Shown piece by piece: positions 8,391 to 18,006 of a DNA stretch of 37,735 nt. The stretch spans positions 1-37,735 of the forward strand of contig NZ_JAUSFI010000015.1 in the NCBI RefSeq assembly GCF_030651495.1, written 5' to 3'. The notes below the pieces were generated by a model. That model saw only the letters and a program-made list of their open reading frames with translations. It was not told the DNA's origin and ran no database searches. The stretch's first letter is position 1, and the number at the start of each line of letters is the position of its first letter. The position numbers were made by a program, and so were the translations under genes. The stretch is from Undibacterium sp. GTDB lineage: Bacteria > Pseudomonadota > Gammaproteobacteria > Burkholderiales > Burkholderiaceae_D.

Positions 8391-9371
8391 ATGATGCGAG
8401 CAATTGAAATTACTCAATATGGCAAACCTGAAGTATTGCAAATCTGTGAAAGACTAGTTCCGCAAACTGGCGCGGGTGAGGTCCTGATTAGGGTGCATGC
8501 TGCCGGCATTAATCGACCAGATGTTTTGCAGCGTATGGGGCATTACTCTGTACCCGCGGGGGCATCTGATTTGCCTGGACTAGAAGTCGCTGGCGAAATT
8601 GTCGGGGGTGATTTGCTTGGCAGTGATTTTAAGATTGGCGATATGGTGTGCGCCCTAGTGCAGGGTGGCGGCTATGCAGAATATTGTGTTGCTCCAATTC
8701 AGCAGTGTTTGCCAGTGCCTTTGGGTTTGTCTCCAATTGAGGCAGCCTCTTTGCCAGAAACTTGCTTTACTGTCTGGAGTAATGTTTTTGATCGGGCGAA
8801 ATTATCGCAGGGGGAAACTTTGTTGGTGCAAGGTGGAACTTCTGGCATTGGTGTCGTCGCGATTCAGATTGCAGCTGCTCTCGGTCATCGAGTATTCGCC
8901 ACTGCGGGATCGGATGAGAAATGCCGCGCCACAGAATTACTTGGAGCGGAGCGCGGTATCAATTATCGGACTGAAGATTTTGTGGAGATTGTTAAATCGC
9001 GTACCGGCGACAAAGGTGTTGACGTGATCCTTGATATGGTCGCGGGTGATTATCTACCGCGCGAGCTCAATTGTTTGGCTGATGATGGGCGCCTGGCGAT
9101 CATTGCCTTGCTTGGTGGTGTGCGTGCCGATCTCGATTTGTCTCAGGTGCTACGCAGACGTTTAACTATTACTGGTGCCACCCTGAGGCCGCGTTCTATT
9201 GCATTTAAGGCGGCCGTTGCGAAACAGTTGCAGGCGCGTGTCTGGCCGCTATTTGAATCGAAGCAAATCAAACCGGTGATTTATCGGGTGTTTCCTTTGG
9301 AGCAAGCTGCTCAAGCACATGCGCTGATGGAGTCTAGTCAGCACGTAGGAAAAATAATGTTGCAAGTATAA
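8391..9371 (+). CDS. NAD(P)H:quinone oxidoreductase, zinc-free MDR family
   Basis: This 326-residue medium-chain reductase is of the quinone oxidoreductase type (PIG3/Qor-like). It has an N-terminal GroES-like domain with GINRPDVLQRMG and a Rossmann domain with GGTSGIGVVA at residues 148-157. It lacks the Cys/His pattern of the zinc alcohol dehydrogenases. The expected reaction is NADPH-dependent one-electron reduction of quinones, cytosolic. AGGAG is 6 bases before the first of two consecutive ATGs; either could be used. It lies between the pnp terminator and the tpiA promoter, so is probably monocistronic. The exact physiological substrate is unknown. Confidence 0.9.
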   Translation: MMRAIEITQYGKPEVLQICERLVPQTGAGEVLIRVHAAGINRPDVLQRMGHYSVPAGASDLPGLEVAGEIVGGDLLGSDFKIGDMVCALVQGGGYAEYCVAPIQQCLPVPLGLSPIEAASLPETCFTVWSNVFDRAKLSQGETLLVQGGTSGIGVVAIQIAAALGHRVFATAGSDEKCRATELLGAERGINYRTEDFVEIVKSRTGDKGVDVILDMVAGDYLPRELNCLADDGRLAIIALLGGVRADLDLSQVLRRRLTITGATLRPRSIAFKAAVAKQLQARVWPLFESKQIKPVIYRVFPLEQAAQAHALMESSQHVGKIMLQV

Positions 9372-9411
9372 CCAATGTTTTCCATTATTTAATTGATTAT
9401 TTAACAATACA

Positions 9412-9519
9412 ACTCCCAGATATTTTTATATTTATTGTCGTTGTGTATAGTATTTTAGTGGATTTTCACAAAATACAGGGTGGGAGTATGTGATGAAGAC
9501 TATTCATTGCCAATGTTAA
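9412..9519 (+). other. Structured intergenic region with possible 8-codon ORF
   Basis: In the 262-base gap before tpiA, ACTCCCA (9412-9418) can pair with TGGGAGT (9481-9487). Nested inside is a hairpin of TATTTT/AAAATA plus GTG/CAC at 9451-9475 with one bulged A. The right outer arm contains GGGAG, a ribosome-site sequence placed 6 bases before an ATG (9493) that opens an 8-codon frame (MKTIHCQC, stop at 9519). Pairing would hide this site. Whether the region is transcribed is unknown. Confidence 0.3.
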
Positions 9520-9576
9520 TGTGCAGATCAACCCGTGATTTGATCATCTTTTATTTGTTTGAAATACGCACTGAAT

Positions 9577-9606
9577 TTGACCCTCACAGTCTGGGCAAGA
9601 TACAAT
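9577..9606 (+). promoter_or_regulatory. Sigma-70 promoter of tpiA-secG
   Basis: TTGACC (9577-9582) and TACAAT (9601-9606) are 18 bases apart, each matching 5 of 6 consensus bases. The predicted start near 9613 leaves a leader of only about 20 bases before tpiA. Confidence 0.6.
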
Positions 9607-9633
9607 AGACGGTTAATATAATTTTAGATTGCT

Positions 9634-10380
9634 ATGCGACGTACACTAATAGCCGGTAACTGGAAAATGAATGGCAGCCTTGCTGCAAATGCTGCTTTGC
9701 TTGCTGAGATTAGAACTGGCTTGAGCGGGCAATCCTGCGATGTCTTGGTTTGCGCGCCTGCACTATATCTGTCACAGTGTGCTGACCTGCTTGCGGGTAG
9801 TGATATTGCCTGGGGTGGGCAAGATGTTTCTATGCATGCCTCTGGCGCCTATACAGGTGAAATTTCAGCGACGATGTTGCTTGATCTCGGTTGTCGGTTT
9901 GTGATCGTTGGTCATTCCGAGCGGCGGGCTTATCATCACGAATCGAATGAGCTAGTTGCTCAAAAAGCAAAGCAGGCATTGAGTTCGGGTCTTGCTCCGA
10001 TTGTTTGCGTTGGTGAAACTTTGGAGCAGCGTGAGTTAGGGCAAACCAATCAGGTCGTTGCTGCGCAACTGCAAGCGGTGCTTGATCTTTTGGATGACGT
10101 GGCTGTAAGTGGCTTGGTGATTGCTTATGAACCGGTGTGGGCAATTGGTACGGGTAAAACAGCGACGCCGCAAATGGCGCAGGATGTGCATGCATTTTTA
10201 CGCAAGCAATTGGATAATAGGGGTGTCGAAATTGCTGAGAAAGTACGGATTTTGTATGGCGGTAGTATGAAGCCGGAAAATGCCAAAGAGTTGTTGGCGA
10301 TGGTAGATATTGATGGTGGTTTAATCGGCGGGGCGGCACTGAAGTCGTCGGATTTTTTAGCTATTATCAACGCTGCGTAG
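9634..10380 (+). CDS. tpiA: Triose-phosphate isomerase
   Basis: TpiA interconverts dihydroxyacetone phosphate and glyceraldehyde 3-phosphate in glycolysis and gluconeogenesis. The 248-residue TIM barrel shows all the catalytic elements: N9 and K11 in GNWKMN, H94 in VGHSERR, E166 in [11 protein letters not shown], and the phosphate-binding YGGS and GGAAL loops. Length is typical. No clear Shine-Dalgarno sequence precedes the ATG, consistent with the very short leader predicted from the upstream promoter. secG follows after 53 bases with no terminator, so the two are probably co-transcribed. Confidence 0.98.
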   Translation: MRRTLIAGNWKMNGSLAANAALLAEIRTGLSGQSCDVLVCAPALYLSQCADLLAGSDIAWGGQDVSMHASGAYTGEISATMLLDLGCRFVIVGHSERRAYHHESNELVAQKAKQALSSGLAPIVCVGETLEQRELGQTNQVVAAQLQAVLDLLDDVAVSGLVIAYEPVWAIGTGKTATPQMAQDVHAFLRKQLDNRGVEIAEKVRILYGGSMKPENAKELLAMVDIDGGLIGGAALKSSDFLAIINAA

Positions 10381-10433
10381 TCGGCATTTGTTAGTATTTT
10401 GTTGTGAAGATTAATTTAACTTAGGTGTTTTGA

Positions 10434-10787
10434 ATGCAAACTTTTTATACATTGATCGTGGTTGTGCAGGTTTTGTCTGCGTTGACAATTATTGGCTTGG
10501 TTCTTTTGCAGCATGGTAAGGGTGCTGATATGGGAGCGTCTTTCGGTTCGGGAGCGTCTGGCAGTCTTTTTGGTGCCACTGGCTCATCTAATTTTTTGTC
10601 CAAGTCAACTGGAATTGCTGCGGCAGTCTTCTTTGCTGCAACTTTGGCTTTGGCTTTTATTGGCGGTAATCATACTGCCTCTGTTGGTGTCATGGATAAT
10701 TTGTCGTCCGCCAAAACTGCTTCTGCGGCGGCTTCCGTTGCTGCGCCTGCGAGTGCAGCTGGTCAATCTAGTCAAATTCCTAAGTAA
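10434..10787 (+). CDS. secG: Protein translocase subunit SecG
   Basis: SecG is the small auxiliary subunit of the SecYEG translocon in the inner membrane. The 117-residue protein has two hydrophobic helices (about residues 4-25 and 58-77) joined by the conserved loop VLLQHGKGADMGASFGSG, which identifies the family. The C-terminal 35 residues form an Ala/Ser-rich low-complexity tail, common in betaproteobacterial SecG. AGGT lies 8 bases before the ATG. The tpiA-secG-tRNA-Leu-nuo order is conserved in Burkholderiales, and E. coli also has leuU beside secG. Confidence 0.96.
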   Translation: MQTFYTLIVVVQVLSALTIIGLVLLQHGKGADMGASFGSGASGSLFGATGSSNFLSKSTGIAAAVFFAATLALAFIGGNHTASVGVMDNLSSAKTASAAASVAAPASAAGQSSQIPK

Positions 10788-10820
10788 ATAGTATTGCGCT
10801 GCAAAAAAACATTGAATTTC

Positions 10821-10845
10821 CGCAATTGTGCGTTGAACAATTGCG
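10821..10845 (+). repeat. Hairpin and tandem repeat overlapping the tRNA-Leu promoter
   Basis: CGCAATTGT (10821-10829) pairs perfectly with ACAATTGCG (10837-10845) around a 7-base loop. The 11-mer TGCGTTGAACA occurs at 10829-10839 and again at 10842-10852, a 13-base period. The first copy supplies the TTGAAC -35 hexamer of the tRNA promoter. No U tract follows, so this is not an ordinary terminator for secG. Confidence 0.6.
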
Positions 10846-10861
10846 TTGAACAGAGTAGAAT
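10833..10861 (+). promoter_or_regulatory. Sigma-70 promoter of tRNA-Leu
   Basis: TTGAAC (10833-10838) and TAGAAT (10856-10861) are exactly 17 bases apart. The start would fall near 10868, about 5 bases before the tRNA. The discriminator GCAGCGC is GC-rich, a property of stringently controlled stable-RNA promoters in E. coli. Confidence 0.6.
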
Positions 10862-10872
10862 GCAGCGCTTAT

Positions 10873-10957
10873 GCCGACGTGGTGAAATTGGTAGACACGC
10901 TATCTTGAGGGGGTAGTGGCGAAAGCTGTACGAGTTCGAGTCTCGTCGTCGGCACCA
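10873..10957 (+). tRNA. tRNA-Leu, anticodon GAG
   Basis: This is an 85-base class II tRNA. The acceptor stem GCCGACG (10873-10879) pairs with CGTCGGC (10947-10953), followed by A and an encoded CCA. The anticodon stem CTATC/GGTAG holds the loop TTGAGGG with anticodon GAG, reading CUC/CUU codons. A variable arm of the leucine type (GGC-GAAA-GCT core) precedes the T arm ACGAG-TTCGAGT-CTCGT. It is the counterpart of E. coli leuU, which also neighbours secG. The gene has a promoter of its own, and no terminator is visible before nuoA, so some readthrough into the nuo operon is possible. Confidence 0.97.
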
Positions 10958-10981
10958 ATAAAAATATGTTTAGTTTTTGTG

Positions 10982-10995
10982 TTGAGCTTGATCAA
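10982..10995. promoter_or_regulatory. FNR/Anr-like box upstream of nuoA
   Basis: TTGAG-CTTG-ATCAA matches 9 of the 10 fixed positions of the FNR consensus TTGAT-N4-ATCAA. It is centred about 98 bases before the nuoA start and about 60 bases before the start point predicted from the -10-like TATCAT at 11037-11042. FNR regulates nuo in E. coli. By chance roughly one 9/10 match is expected in a sequence of this length, so position is the main support. Confidence 0.45.
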
Positions 10996-11036
10996 GGAAT
11001 GGTTCGTTGTTGATTTTCTGTGTGCGGTAGAGCGGG

Positions 11037-11042
11037 TATCAT
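11037..11042 (+). promoter_or_regulatory. Candidate -10 element of the nuo operon
   Basis: TATCAT matches 5 of 6 consensus -10 bases. No good -35 lies at 16-18 bases (TTGATT at 11010 is 21 bases away), which would fit an activator-dependent promoter. This is weak evidence alone. Confidence 0.3.
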
Positions 11043-11086
11043 AGGCGAATTATTTCAATGTAACATTTAAATACAGGGGGCCTATC

Positions 11087-11446
11087 GTGAATCTCGAAAA
11101 TTATTTCCCTGTTCTTCTCTTTATTTTGGTCGGTATTGCGGTTGGTGTTGTGCCGCAAGTCTTGGGTCGCGTACTTGCACCTTTTAAGCCTGACAGTCAA
11201 AAAACCTCCCCGTACGAATGTGGTTTCGAAGCATTTGAAGATGCGCGCATGAAGTTTGATGTGCGCTACTATCTCGTCGCTATTCTGTTTATTTTGTTTG
11301 ACCTGGAAACGGCTTTCTTCTTTCCTTGGGCTATGGCGATGCGTGATCTGGGATGGTCGGGCTTTTTGATTATGCTTGGCTTTATTGCTGAATTCGCGGT
11401 GGGATTTTGGTATATCTGGAAAAAGGGCGCCCTGGACTGGGAGTGA
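11087..11446 (+). CDS. nuoA: NADH-quinone oxidoreductase subunit A
   Basis: NuoA is a membrane-arm subunit at the junction with the quinone-reducing module of complex I. The 119-residue protein has three hydrophobic helices and the conserved loop [22 protein letters not shown], whose Cys lies near the quinone channel. Translation starts at GTG with AGGGGG 6 bases upstream, a strong ribosome site. It is the first gene of a complete nuoA-N operon, with nuoB starting 6 bases after its stop. Confidence 0.97.
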   Translation: MNLENYFPVLLFILVGIAVGVVPQVLGRVLAPFKPDSQKTSPYECGFEAFEDARMKFDVRYYLVAILFILFDLETAFFFPWAMAMRDLGWSGFLIMLGFIAEFAVGFWYIWKKGALDWE

Positions 11447-11452
11447 TGAGCT

Positions 11453-11929
11453 ATGGCAATTGAAGGTATATTGAATGAGGGGTTTGTCACTACCACGGCA
11501 GACAAGCTGATTAATTGGACTCGCACCGGGTCGATGTGGCCGATGTCTTTTGGCTTGGCTTGTTGTGCGGTCGAGATGATGCATGCTGGTGCCTCCCGCT
11601 ATGATCTGGATCGTTTTGGTGTGGTTTTTCGCCCATCTCCGCGTCAGTCGGATGTCATGATCGTGGCTGGAACCTTGTGTAATAAAATGGCTCCTGCTCT
11701 GCGTAAGGTTTATGATCAGATGGCCGAGCCGCGCTGGGTGATTTCCATGGGGTCCTGCGCAAATGGGGGTGGTTACTATCACTATTCCTATTCCGTGGTC
11801 CGAGGTTGTGATCGCATCGTTCCTGTTGATATCTATGTTCCTGGTTGCCCTCCGACTGCAGAAGCTTTGTTGTACGGCATCATTCAGTTGCAAAACAAAA
11901 TCAAACGTACCAATACGATTGCGCGCTGA
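11453..11929 (+). CDS. nuoB: NADH-quinone oxidoreductase subunit B
   Basis: NuoB carries the terminal iron-sulfur cluster N2, which hands electrons to ubiquinone. The 158-residue protein shows the N2 ligands as adjacent C37-C38 plus C102 ([11 protein letters not shown]) and C132 (VPGCPPTAE). The unusual tandem cysteines are a hallmark of the subunit. Length is typical for betaproteobacteria. It is peripheral, at the membrane interface with NuoD and NuoH. Confidence 0.98.
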   Translation: MAIEGILNEGFVTTTADKLINWTRTGSMWPMSFGLACCAVEMMHAGASRYDLDRFGVVFRPSPRQSDVMIVAGTLCNKMAPALRKVYDQMAEPRWVISMGSCANGGGYYHYSYSVVRGCDRIVPVDIYVPGCPPTAEALLYGIIQLQNKIKRTNTIAR

Positions 11930-11956
11930 TTAAGTGAATTGAGGGTTGCTCTTATT

Positions 11957-12553
11957 ATGACTACAAAATTAGAAAACCTTGAGGCGGCAGTAAAAGACGT
12001 CTTGGGCGATCGGTTGCTTGAATCCTCAATAGGGTTTGGTGAGTTAACGGTGGTCGTTGCTCCGCATACTTATCTGCAAGTGATGCGGGATTTGCGCGAT
12101 CATGCAACTACCCGTTTCGAAGAGTTAATTGATTTATGTGGTGTAGATTACTCCACGTACGGTGATGGTGCTTGGAATGGGGCTCGTTTTGGTGTGGTAT
12201 CGCATTTGTTATCGATTGAGCATAATTGGCGACTTCGCGTGCGTGTATTTGCCGTCGATGATGATATGCCGGTCGTCCCTTCGTTGATCGATGTGTGGAA
12301 TTCTGCGGGTTGGTATGAGCGCGAAGCGTTTGACTTTTTTGGTATTTTGTTTGATGGTCACAATGACCTGCGCCGTATTTTGACTGATTATGGCTTTATT
12401 GGACATCCGTTTCGCAAGGATTTTCCAGTGTCTGGTTATGTTGAAATGCGTTACGATGCCGATCAAAAACGTGTTGTCTATCAGCCAGTTACGATTGAGC
12501 CGCGCGAAAATACGCCGCGTGTCATTCGTGAAGAGCATTATGGGAATAAATAA
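11957..12553 (+). CDS. nuoC: NADH-quinone oxidoreductase subunit C
   Basis: NuoC is the 30-kDa-type peripheral subunit beside NuoD. The 198-residue protein has the family core ERE(A)[29 protein letters not shown]. It is separate from NuoD, unlike the fused NuoCD of E. coli, which is usual for betaproteobacteria. I chose the ATG at 11957; GAGGG lies 11 bases upstream, which is rather far. A TTG six codons upstream is less likely. Its stop codon overlaps the nuoD start by one base (TAATG), suggesting translational coupling. Confidence 0.96.
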   Translation: MTTKLENLEAAVKDVLGDRLLESSIGFGELTVVVAPHTYLQVMRDLRDHATTRFEELIDLCGVDYSTYGDGAWNGARFGVVSHLLSIEHNWRLRVRVFAVDDDMPVVPSLIDVWNSAGWYEREAFDFFGILFDGHNDLRRILTDYGFIGHPFRKDFPVSGYVEMRYDADQKRVVYQPVTIEPRENTPRVIREEHYGNK

Positions 12554-13806
12554 TGGCTGAAATTAAAAACTATACGCTCAATTTTGGTCCGCAACATCCT
12601 GCTGCGCACGGTGTGCTGCGTCTTGTGCTGGAGCTTGATGGTGAAGTGATTCAGCGTGCTGACCCGCATATCGGCTTGTTGCATCGTGGTACTGAGAAGC
12701 TGGCTGAGCAAAAAACTTACCTGCAGTCTGTGCCGTACATGGATAGGCTTGACTATGTGTCCATGATGTCTAATGAGCATGCCTATGTCATGGCAATTGA
12801 AAAAATGCTCGGACTCGAAGTGCCACTACGTGCGCAGTATATTCGTGTCATGTTTGATGAGATTACTCGCTTACTGAATCACTTGTTATGGATCGGTGCG
12901 CATGCATTGGATGTGGGGGCGATGGCAGTATTTTTGTATGCTTTCCGTGAGCGTGAAGATCTGATGGATTGCTACGAGGCAGTGTCGGGTGCACGTATGC
13001 ATGCGGCTTATTATCGCCCAGGCGGAGTGTATCGGGATTTGCCGGATGAAATGCCGAAACATAAGCCCTCGCTGTTGAAGAATGAAAAAGCGATGCGGTT
13101 GTTGAATGAAAGCCGTCAGGGTTCCCTGCTAGATTTTATTGAGGATTTTACCAATCGATTCCCTAAGTATGTGGATGAATACGAAACTTTATTGACTGAC
13201 AATCGTATTTGGAAGCAGCGCTTGGTTGGTATCGGTGTTGTTTCGCCTGAGCGTGCTAAGGCGATGGGTTTTACTGGTCCTATGTTGCGTGGTTCTGGTG
13301 TTGAATGGGATTTGCGCAAGAAGCAACCGTATGAAGTATATGATTTATTGGATTTTGATATTCCTGTTGGTGTGAATGGCGATAGTTATGATCGTTATTT
13401 GGTCCGAGTCGAAGAAATGCGTCAGTCCAATCGTATTATCAAGCAGTGTGTTGAGTGGTTGCGGAATAATTCAGGCCCTGTCATTACTACTAATTACAAG
13501 GTGGCGCCACCCGGACGCGTCAATATGAAGTCGAATATGGAAGAGTTAATCCATCACTTCAAATTGTTTTCCGAAGGTTTTCATGTGCCAGCAGGTGAGG
13601 CTTATGCCGCAGTCGAGCATCCTAAAGGTGAGTTCGGTATCTATATGATTTCTGACGGTGCGAATAAGCCTTATCGTATGAAGATACGTGCGCCAGGCTT
13701 TGCGCATCTGCAAGGTCTGAATGAAATGGTCAAGGGTCACATGATTGCGGATGCGGTGACGATCATTGGTACACAGGATATTGTGTTTGGCGAAATTGAT
13801 AGATGA
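12553..13806 (+). CDS. nuoD: NADH-quinone oxidoreductase subunit D
   Basis: NuoD (49-kDa type) forms most of the quinone pocket with NuoB and is descended from the hydrogenase large subunit. The 417-residue protein shows [14 protein letters not shown] near the N-terminus, [13 protein letters not shown] (quinone-site His), the central [11 protein letters not shown] stretch and the C-terminal ending DIVFGEIDR typical of the family. No nickel-ligand cysteines remain, as expected for complex I. The start overlaps the nuoC stop by one base. Confidence 0.98.
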   Translation: MAEIKNYTLNFGPQHPAAHGVLRLVLELDGEVIQRADPHIGLLHRGTEKLAEQKTYLQSVPYMDRLDYVSMMSNEHAYVMAIEKMLGLEVPLRAQYIRVMFDEITRLLNHLLWIGAHALDVGAMAVFLYAFREREDLMDCYEAVSGARMHAAYYRPGGVYRDLPDEMPKHKPSLLKNEKAMRLLNESRQGSLLDFIEDFTNRFPKYVDEYETLLTDNRIWKQRLVGIGVVSPERAKAMGFTGPMLRGSGVEWDLRKKQPYEVYDLLDFDIPVGVNGDSYDRYLVRVEEMRQSNRIIKQCVEWLRNNSGPVITTNYKVAPPGRVNMKSNMEELIHHFKLFSEGFHVPAGEAYAAVEHPKGEFGIYMISDGANKPYRMKIRAPGFAHLQGLNEMVKGHMIADAVTIIGTQDIVFGEIDR

Positions 13807-13845
13807 TCAAGCGCTGATCGCGTGTTGATATTTGAGGCAAAAACG

Positions 13846-14334
13846 ATGGTCTTATCAGAGCAAGTATTTAAAAAAATTGATCGAGAGTTGGCTAAATTTC
13901 CAGCCGACCAAAGGCAATCAGCCGTCATGGCGGCACTGGCGATAGCGCAGGATGAAGCTGGTTGGTTGCCGCCTGAAGTTATGCAGGCGGTTGCTGACTA
14001 CATAGGCATGCCGGCGGTGGCGGTACAGGAAGTGGCAACTTTCTACAATATGTATAACACCAAGCCGGTTGGCAAATATAAAATTTCTATTTGCACCAAT
14101 TTGCCTTGCGCCTTGTCTGGCGGCGAGCGTGCTGCTCATTATTTAAAAAATGCTCTGGGTCTTGACTATAAAGAGTCTAGTGCTGATGGTTTGTTCACTT
14201 TAGTTGAGGGCGAATGCATGGGTGCTTGCGGCGACGCTCCGGTGATGCTGGTGAATAATAAGCGTATGTGCAGCCTGATGTCGAATGACAAAATTGACGC
14301 GCTGGTCACTGAATTGAAAGAGGCGGTGAAATAA
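13846..14334 (+). CDS. nuoE: NADH-quinone oxidoreductase subunit E
   Basis: NuoE holds the [2Fe-2S] cluster N1a in the NADH-oxidising tip. The 162-residue protein has the four ligands C83, C88 (CTNLPC) and C124, C128 (CMGAC), and the N-terminal helical domain with [12 protein letters not shown]. The ATG at 13846 has GAGG 8 bases upstream; the frame is open 8 codons further back but without a ribosome site. The stop overlaps the nuoF ATG by one base. Confidence 0.97.
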   Translation: MVLSEQVFKKIDRELAKFPADQRQSAVMAALAIAQDEAGWLPPEVMQAVADYIGMPAVAVQEVATFYNMYNTKPVGKYKISICTNLPCALSGGERAAHYLKNALGLDYKESSADGLFTLVEGECMGACGDAPVMLVNNKRMCSLMSNDKIDALVTELKEAVK

Positions 14335-15629
14335 TGACGAGTCTGCATAATCGCCATATCAAACCGCTGATTCTGGCTGGCCTGGATGGTAAAAATTGGC
14401 ATCTGCAGGATTATGTTGCGCGCGGCGGTTACCAGTCGCTGAAACGCATTCTAGATGAGAAAATAACTCCTGAACAAGTCATCGCCGAATTGAAGGCTTC
14501 TTCATTGCGCGGGCGCGGCGGTGCTGGTTTTCCGACTGGACTGAAGTGGAGTTTCATGCCACGTCAGTTTCCTGGACAAAAATACTTAGTCTGCAATACC
14601 GATGAAGGTGAGCCAGGTACATTTAAAGACAGGGATATTATTCGCTATAACCCGCATGCGTTGATTGAGGGTATGGCAATCGGTGCCTATGCGATGGGCA
14701 TTACGGTAGGCTACAATTATATTCATGGTGAGATTTTTGCTGACTATGATCGCTTCGAGGAAGCCCTTGAGGAAGCGCGTTCTGCCGGTATGTTAGGCGA
14801 CAAGATCCATGGTTCCGAGTTCTCATTCCAGTTGCACGCGTTCCATGGTTATGGCGCCTATATCTGTGGTGAAGAAACCGCCTTACTGGAGTCGTTGGAA
14901 GGTAAAAAAGGTCAACCTCGCTTTAAGCCACCTTTCCCGGCCAGTTTCGGATTGTATGGAAAACCGACTACGATCAATAACACTGAGACTTTTGCTGCCG
15001 TTCCATTTGTGTTAGCGATGGGCGGTGAGAAATATGCCGCACTGGGCAAGCCTAATAATGGCGGCACCAAAATTTTCTCCATGTCCGGTGACGTAGCAAA
15101 GCCAGGTAATTATGAAGTGCCCATGGGGACTCCATTTGCCACTCTGTTGGAATTGGCTGGCGGTATGCGTGATGGCAAGAAGCTTAAAGCGGTTATTCCA
15201 GGCGGTTCCTCTATGCCCGTATTGACAGCGGATGTCATGATGGCGACCGATATGGATTACGATTCCATTGCCAAGGCTGGTTCCATGCTGGGTTCTGGTG
15301 CAGTGATCGTTATGGATGAAACGCGCTGCATGGTTAAATCCTTATTGCGTTTGTCTTATTTTTATTTTGAAGAATCTTGTGGTCAATGTACACCTTGTCG
15401 TGAAGGTACCGGTTGGTTGTATCGCATGGTGCATCGCATTGAACACGGTCAGGGACGAGCGAATGATTTGGATATGCTGAACTCCATTGCAGATAACATT
15501 CAAGGACGCACGATTTGTGCCTTGGGTGATGCTGCGGCGATGCCGGTACGTGCCTTTATCAAGAATTTTCGCGAAGAATTTGAATATCACATCGAGCATA
15601 AACATTGCTTGGTTCCTACTTACATGTAA
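14334..15629 (+). CDS. nuoF: NADH-quinone oxidoreductase subunit F
   Basis: NuoF binds NADH and FMN and passes electrons into the cluster chain. The 431-residue protein has the glycine-rich [10 protein letters not shown] at residues 60-69 (nucleotide/FMN site), the stretch [13 protein letters not shown], and the N3 [4Fe-4S] ligands C349, C352, C355 (CGQCTPC) and C395. Length is typical. Its start is coupled to nuoE through TAATG. A gap of 43 bases separates it from nuoG. Confidence 0.98.
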   Translation: MTSLHNRHIKPLILAGLDGKNWHLQDYVARGGYQSLKRILDEKITPEQVIAELKASSLRGRGGAGFPTGLKWSFMPRQFPGQKYLVCNTDEGEPGTFKDRDIIRYNPHALIEGMAIGAYAMGITVGYNYIHGEIFADYDRFEEALEEARSAGMLGDKIHGSEFSFQLHAFHGYGAYICGEETALLESLEGKKGQPRFKPPFPASFGLYGKPTTINNTETFAAVPFVLAMGGEKYAALGKPNNGGTKIFSMSGDVAKPGNYEVPMGTPFATLLELAGGMRDGKKLKAVIPGGSSMPVLTADVMMATDMDYDSIAKAGSMLGSGAVIVMDETRCMVKSLLRLSYFYFEESCGQCTPCREGTGWLYRMVHRIEHGQGRANDLDMLNSIADNIQGRTICALGDAAAMPVRAFIKNFREEFEYHIEHKHCLVPTYM

Positions 15630-15672
15630 GCCAGCTTGAATTTTTATTCGCTTAGCGCACCCAGAGTAAACC

Positions 15673-18006
15673 ATGGTTGAAATCGAAATAGACGGCAAAA
15701 AAGTTGAAGTGCCCGCAGGCAGCATGGTAATGGATGCTGCCAATAAACTTGGCACTTATATTCCTCACTTTTGCTATCACAAAAAATTATCTATTGCGGC
15801 CAATTGCCGTATGTGTCTGGTCGAGGTGGAAAAGGCCCCTAAGCCTTTGCCTGCCTGTGCAACACCTGTAACACAGGGCATGATTGTTCGCTCTAATAGC
15901 GATAAGGCTGTCACAGCGCAAAAAGGTGTGATGGAATTTTTGCTGATTAATCATCCGCTGGATTGTCCAATCTGCGATCAGGGTGGTGAATGTCAGTTGC
16001 AGGATCTGGCTGTCGGTTACGGTGCGACAAGTTCACGCTACGAAGAAGAAAAACGTGTGGTGTTTCATAAAAATGTTGGTCCGTTGATTTCTATGGAGGA
16101 GATGAGCCGCTGCATTCACTGCACTCGCTGCGTTCGTTTTGGCCAGGAAATCGCTGGCGTCATGGAACTTGGTATGTTGGGCCGTGGTGAACATGCTGAA
16201 ATTACTTCTTTTGTTGGAAAAACGGTAGATTCCGAGCTATCAGGCAATATGATTGACTTATGTCCAGTCGGCGCATTGACATCGAAACCTTTCCGTTATT
16301 CTGCTCGTACTTGGGAATTGTCGCGTCGTAAATCGATAAGCGCACATGATGGCCTGGGTTCAAATCTGACTGTTCAGGTGAAGAATAATAAGGTTATGCG
16401 TGTTGTCCCTCTGGAAAATGAAGCAATTAATGAATGCTGGATTTCTGATAAAGATCGTTTTGCTTACGAAGGTTTGAATAGCGAAGAGCGTCTGACTAAG
16501 CCCATGCTTAAACAAGGCGGACAGTGGCAAGAAACTGACTGGCAAACTGCGCTGGAATACGTCGCCCATGGCTTGAAAAATATTAAGCATGAACACGGTG
16601 CTGACGCGATCGCTGCGATAGCTGCGCCGAGTTCAACTTTAGAAGAGTTGTCCCTGCTGCAACGCGTGGTACGTGGTTTGGGTTCTGACAATGTAGATTT
16701 CCGTCTGCGCCAGTCTGATTTTTCTTTGACGGGGAAAATTAAACCTTGGCTGGGTATGTCGATAGTCGATTTTGGTCAACTCAAAAATATTTTTGTTATC
16801 GGATCCTTCCTACGCAAAGATCATCCTCTGCTGGCTGCACGTTTGCGTCAATCGGTAAAAATGGGTGCCAAACTTAGTATTCTGCATGCAACAGATGACG
16901 ATTTACTGATTAAATTAGCAAATAAGGCAGTGTTAGCACCTTCTGCATGGCTATTCTTTTTAGGCGAGGTGGCAGTTGCCATTGCGAATAAAAAAGAAAT
17001 AGCAAAACCGGATGGTTTTCACGATATTCAGGTATCCGCTCAGGCGGAAGCGATCGCCGCTAGCTTATTGGGTAATTCAAATGAGGCTGGTAGCGGTGTA
17101 TTTATTGGTAATGCGGCTACGCAACATGTTGACGCTGCTAAAATTCATGCACTTGCACAATGGATTGCGCAAAATACCGGTGCTGGCTTTGGCTATTTAA
17201 CAGAAGCTGCCAATACCGTTGGTGCTTATTTGGCCAATGCTTTACCCGCTTCAGAAATCAGTGCGCAATCCATGTTTAGTAAAGCTAAAAAAGCTTACAT
17301 ATTGTTGCATGCAGAGCCAGAGCTTGATTGCGCCAATCCACAACAGACCAAAACGGCGTTGGAACAAGCTGAAATGGTAATCGTCATGTCGCCATTTAAA
17401 CATGGCATTGAATACGCTGATGTATTATTGCCAATTTCACCATTTACTGAAACTTCCGGGACTTTTGTGAGTTGCGAAGGTCGTGCTCAAAGCTTTCATG
17501 GTGTTGTCAAGCCTTTAGGTGAAACTCGTCCCGCATGGAAAGTGCTTCGCGTTTTGGGTAATTTGCTCGGATTGGAAAACTTTGAGTTTGAAACTTCGGA
17601 AGCGATACGTGATGAAGTGTTAGGTGAAAGTGCTTCGGATCTGATATTGCAATTGAGTAATATTGCGGATGTTTCACCATCGTTTATTACCACTACTAGA
17701 ACAGGTTTAGAGCGTATTTCTGATGTGCCTATCTATAGCACAGATGCGATTGTCAGAAGAGCTGAGTCCTTACAGAAGACCGTTGATGCAAAAGCGCCAA
17801 GCGCGTGGCTGAGTGCAATCGAGTTTGCAAAACTTGATATTAAGAATGGCGATTACGTTAAATTGACACAAGATCATGGGTCAGTTATTTTGCCAGCGGC
17901 CATTGATACCACTTTGCCAGATAATGTGGTTCGTGTTGCTGCCGGACTTACTGCGACTAAGGCTCTAGGTGCTATGTTTGGTGCCATTAATGTGGAGCGC
18001 GCATAA
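15673..18006 (+). CDS. nuoG: NADH-quinone oxidoreductase subunit G
   Basis: NuoG is the largest peripheral subunit, with several clusters and an inactive molybdopterin-oxidoreductase-like domain. In the 777-residue protein the N1b [2Fe-2S] ligands are C34, C45, C48 and C62; the His-Cys cluster N5 uses H94, C98, C101 and C107; N4 uses C147, C150, C153 and C197. The extra cysteine set for cluster N7 found in E. coli is not apparent after residue 220. The C-terminal part (from about 220) resembles molybdopterin oxidoreductases. The ribosome site is weak (GAG 9 bases upstream). The stop overlaps the nuoH start (TAATG). Confidence 0.97.
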   Translation: MVEIEIDGKKVEVPAGSMVMDAANKLGTYIPHFCYHKKLSIAANCRMCLVEVEKAPKPLPACATPVTQGMIVRSNSDKAVTAQKGVMEFLLINHPLDCPICDQGGECQLQDLAVGYGATSSRYEEEKRVVFHKNVGPLISMEEMSRCIHCTRCVRFGQEIAGVMELGMLGRGEHAEITSFVGKTVDSELSGNMIDLCPVGALTSKPFRYSARTWELSRRKSISAHDGLGSNLTVQVKNNKVMRVVPLENEAINECWISDKDRFAYEGLNSEERLTKPMLKQGGQWQETDWQTALEYVAHGLKNIKHEHGADAIAAIAAPSSTLEELSLLQRVVRGLGSDNVDFRLRQSDFSLTGKIKPWLGMSIVDFGQLKNIFVIGSFLRKDHPLLAARLRQSVKMGAKLSILHATDDDLLIKLANKAVLAPSAWLFFLGEVAVAIANKKEIAKPDGFHDIQVSAQAEAIAASLLGNSNEAGSGVFIGNAATQHVDAAKIHALAQWIAQNTGAGFGYLTEAANTVGAYLANALPASEISAQSMFSKAKKAYILLHAEPELDCANPQQTKTALEQAEMVIVMSPFKHGIEYADVLLPISPFTETSGTFVSCEGRAQSFHGVVKPLGETRPAWKVLRVLGNLLGLENFEFETSEAIRDEVLGESASDLILQLSNIADVSPSFITTTRTGLERISDVPIYSTDAIVRRAESLQKTVDAKAPSAWLSAIEFAKLDIKNGDYVKLTQDHGSVILPAAIDTTLPDNVVRVAAGLTATKALGAMFGAINVERA

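Noticed and set aside
9446..9451. TATAGT as a -10 element in the gap before tpiA
   Set aside because: The nearest TTG-type hexamer is only 5 bases upstream and the element lies far from tpiA, which has a better promoter at 9577-9606.
11039..11893. 284-codon - strand frame antisense to nuoA and nuoB
   Set aside because: It is an antisense shadow: the sense genes are certain, and the translated product has the His/Asn/Thr/Arg-rich composition typical of a wrong frame with no domain.
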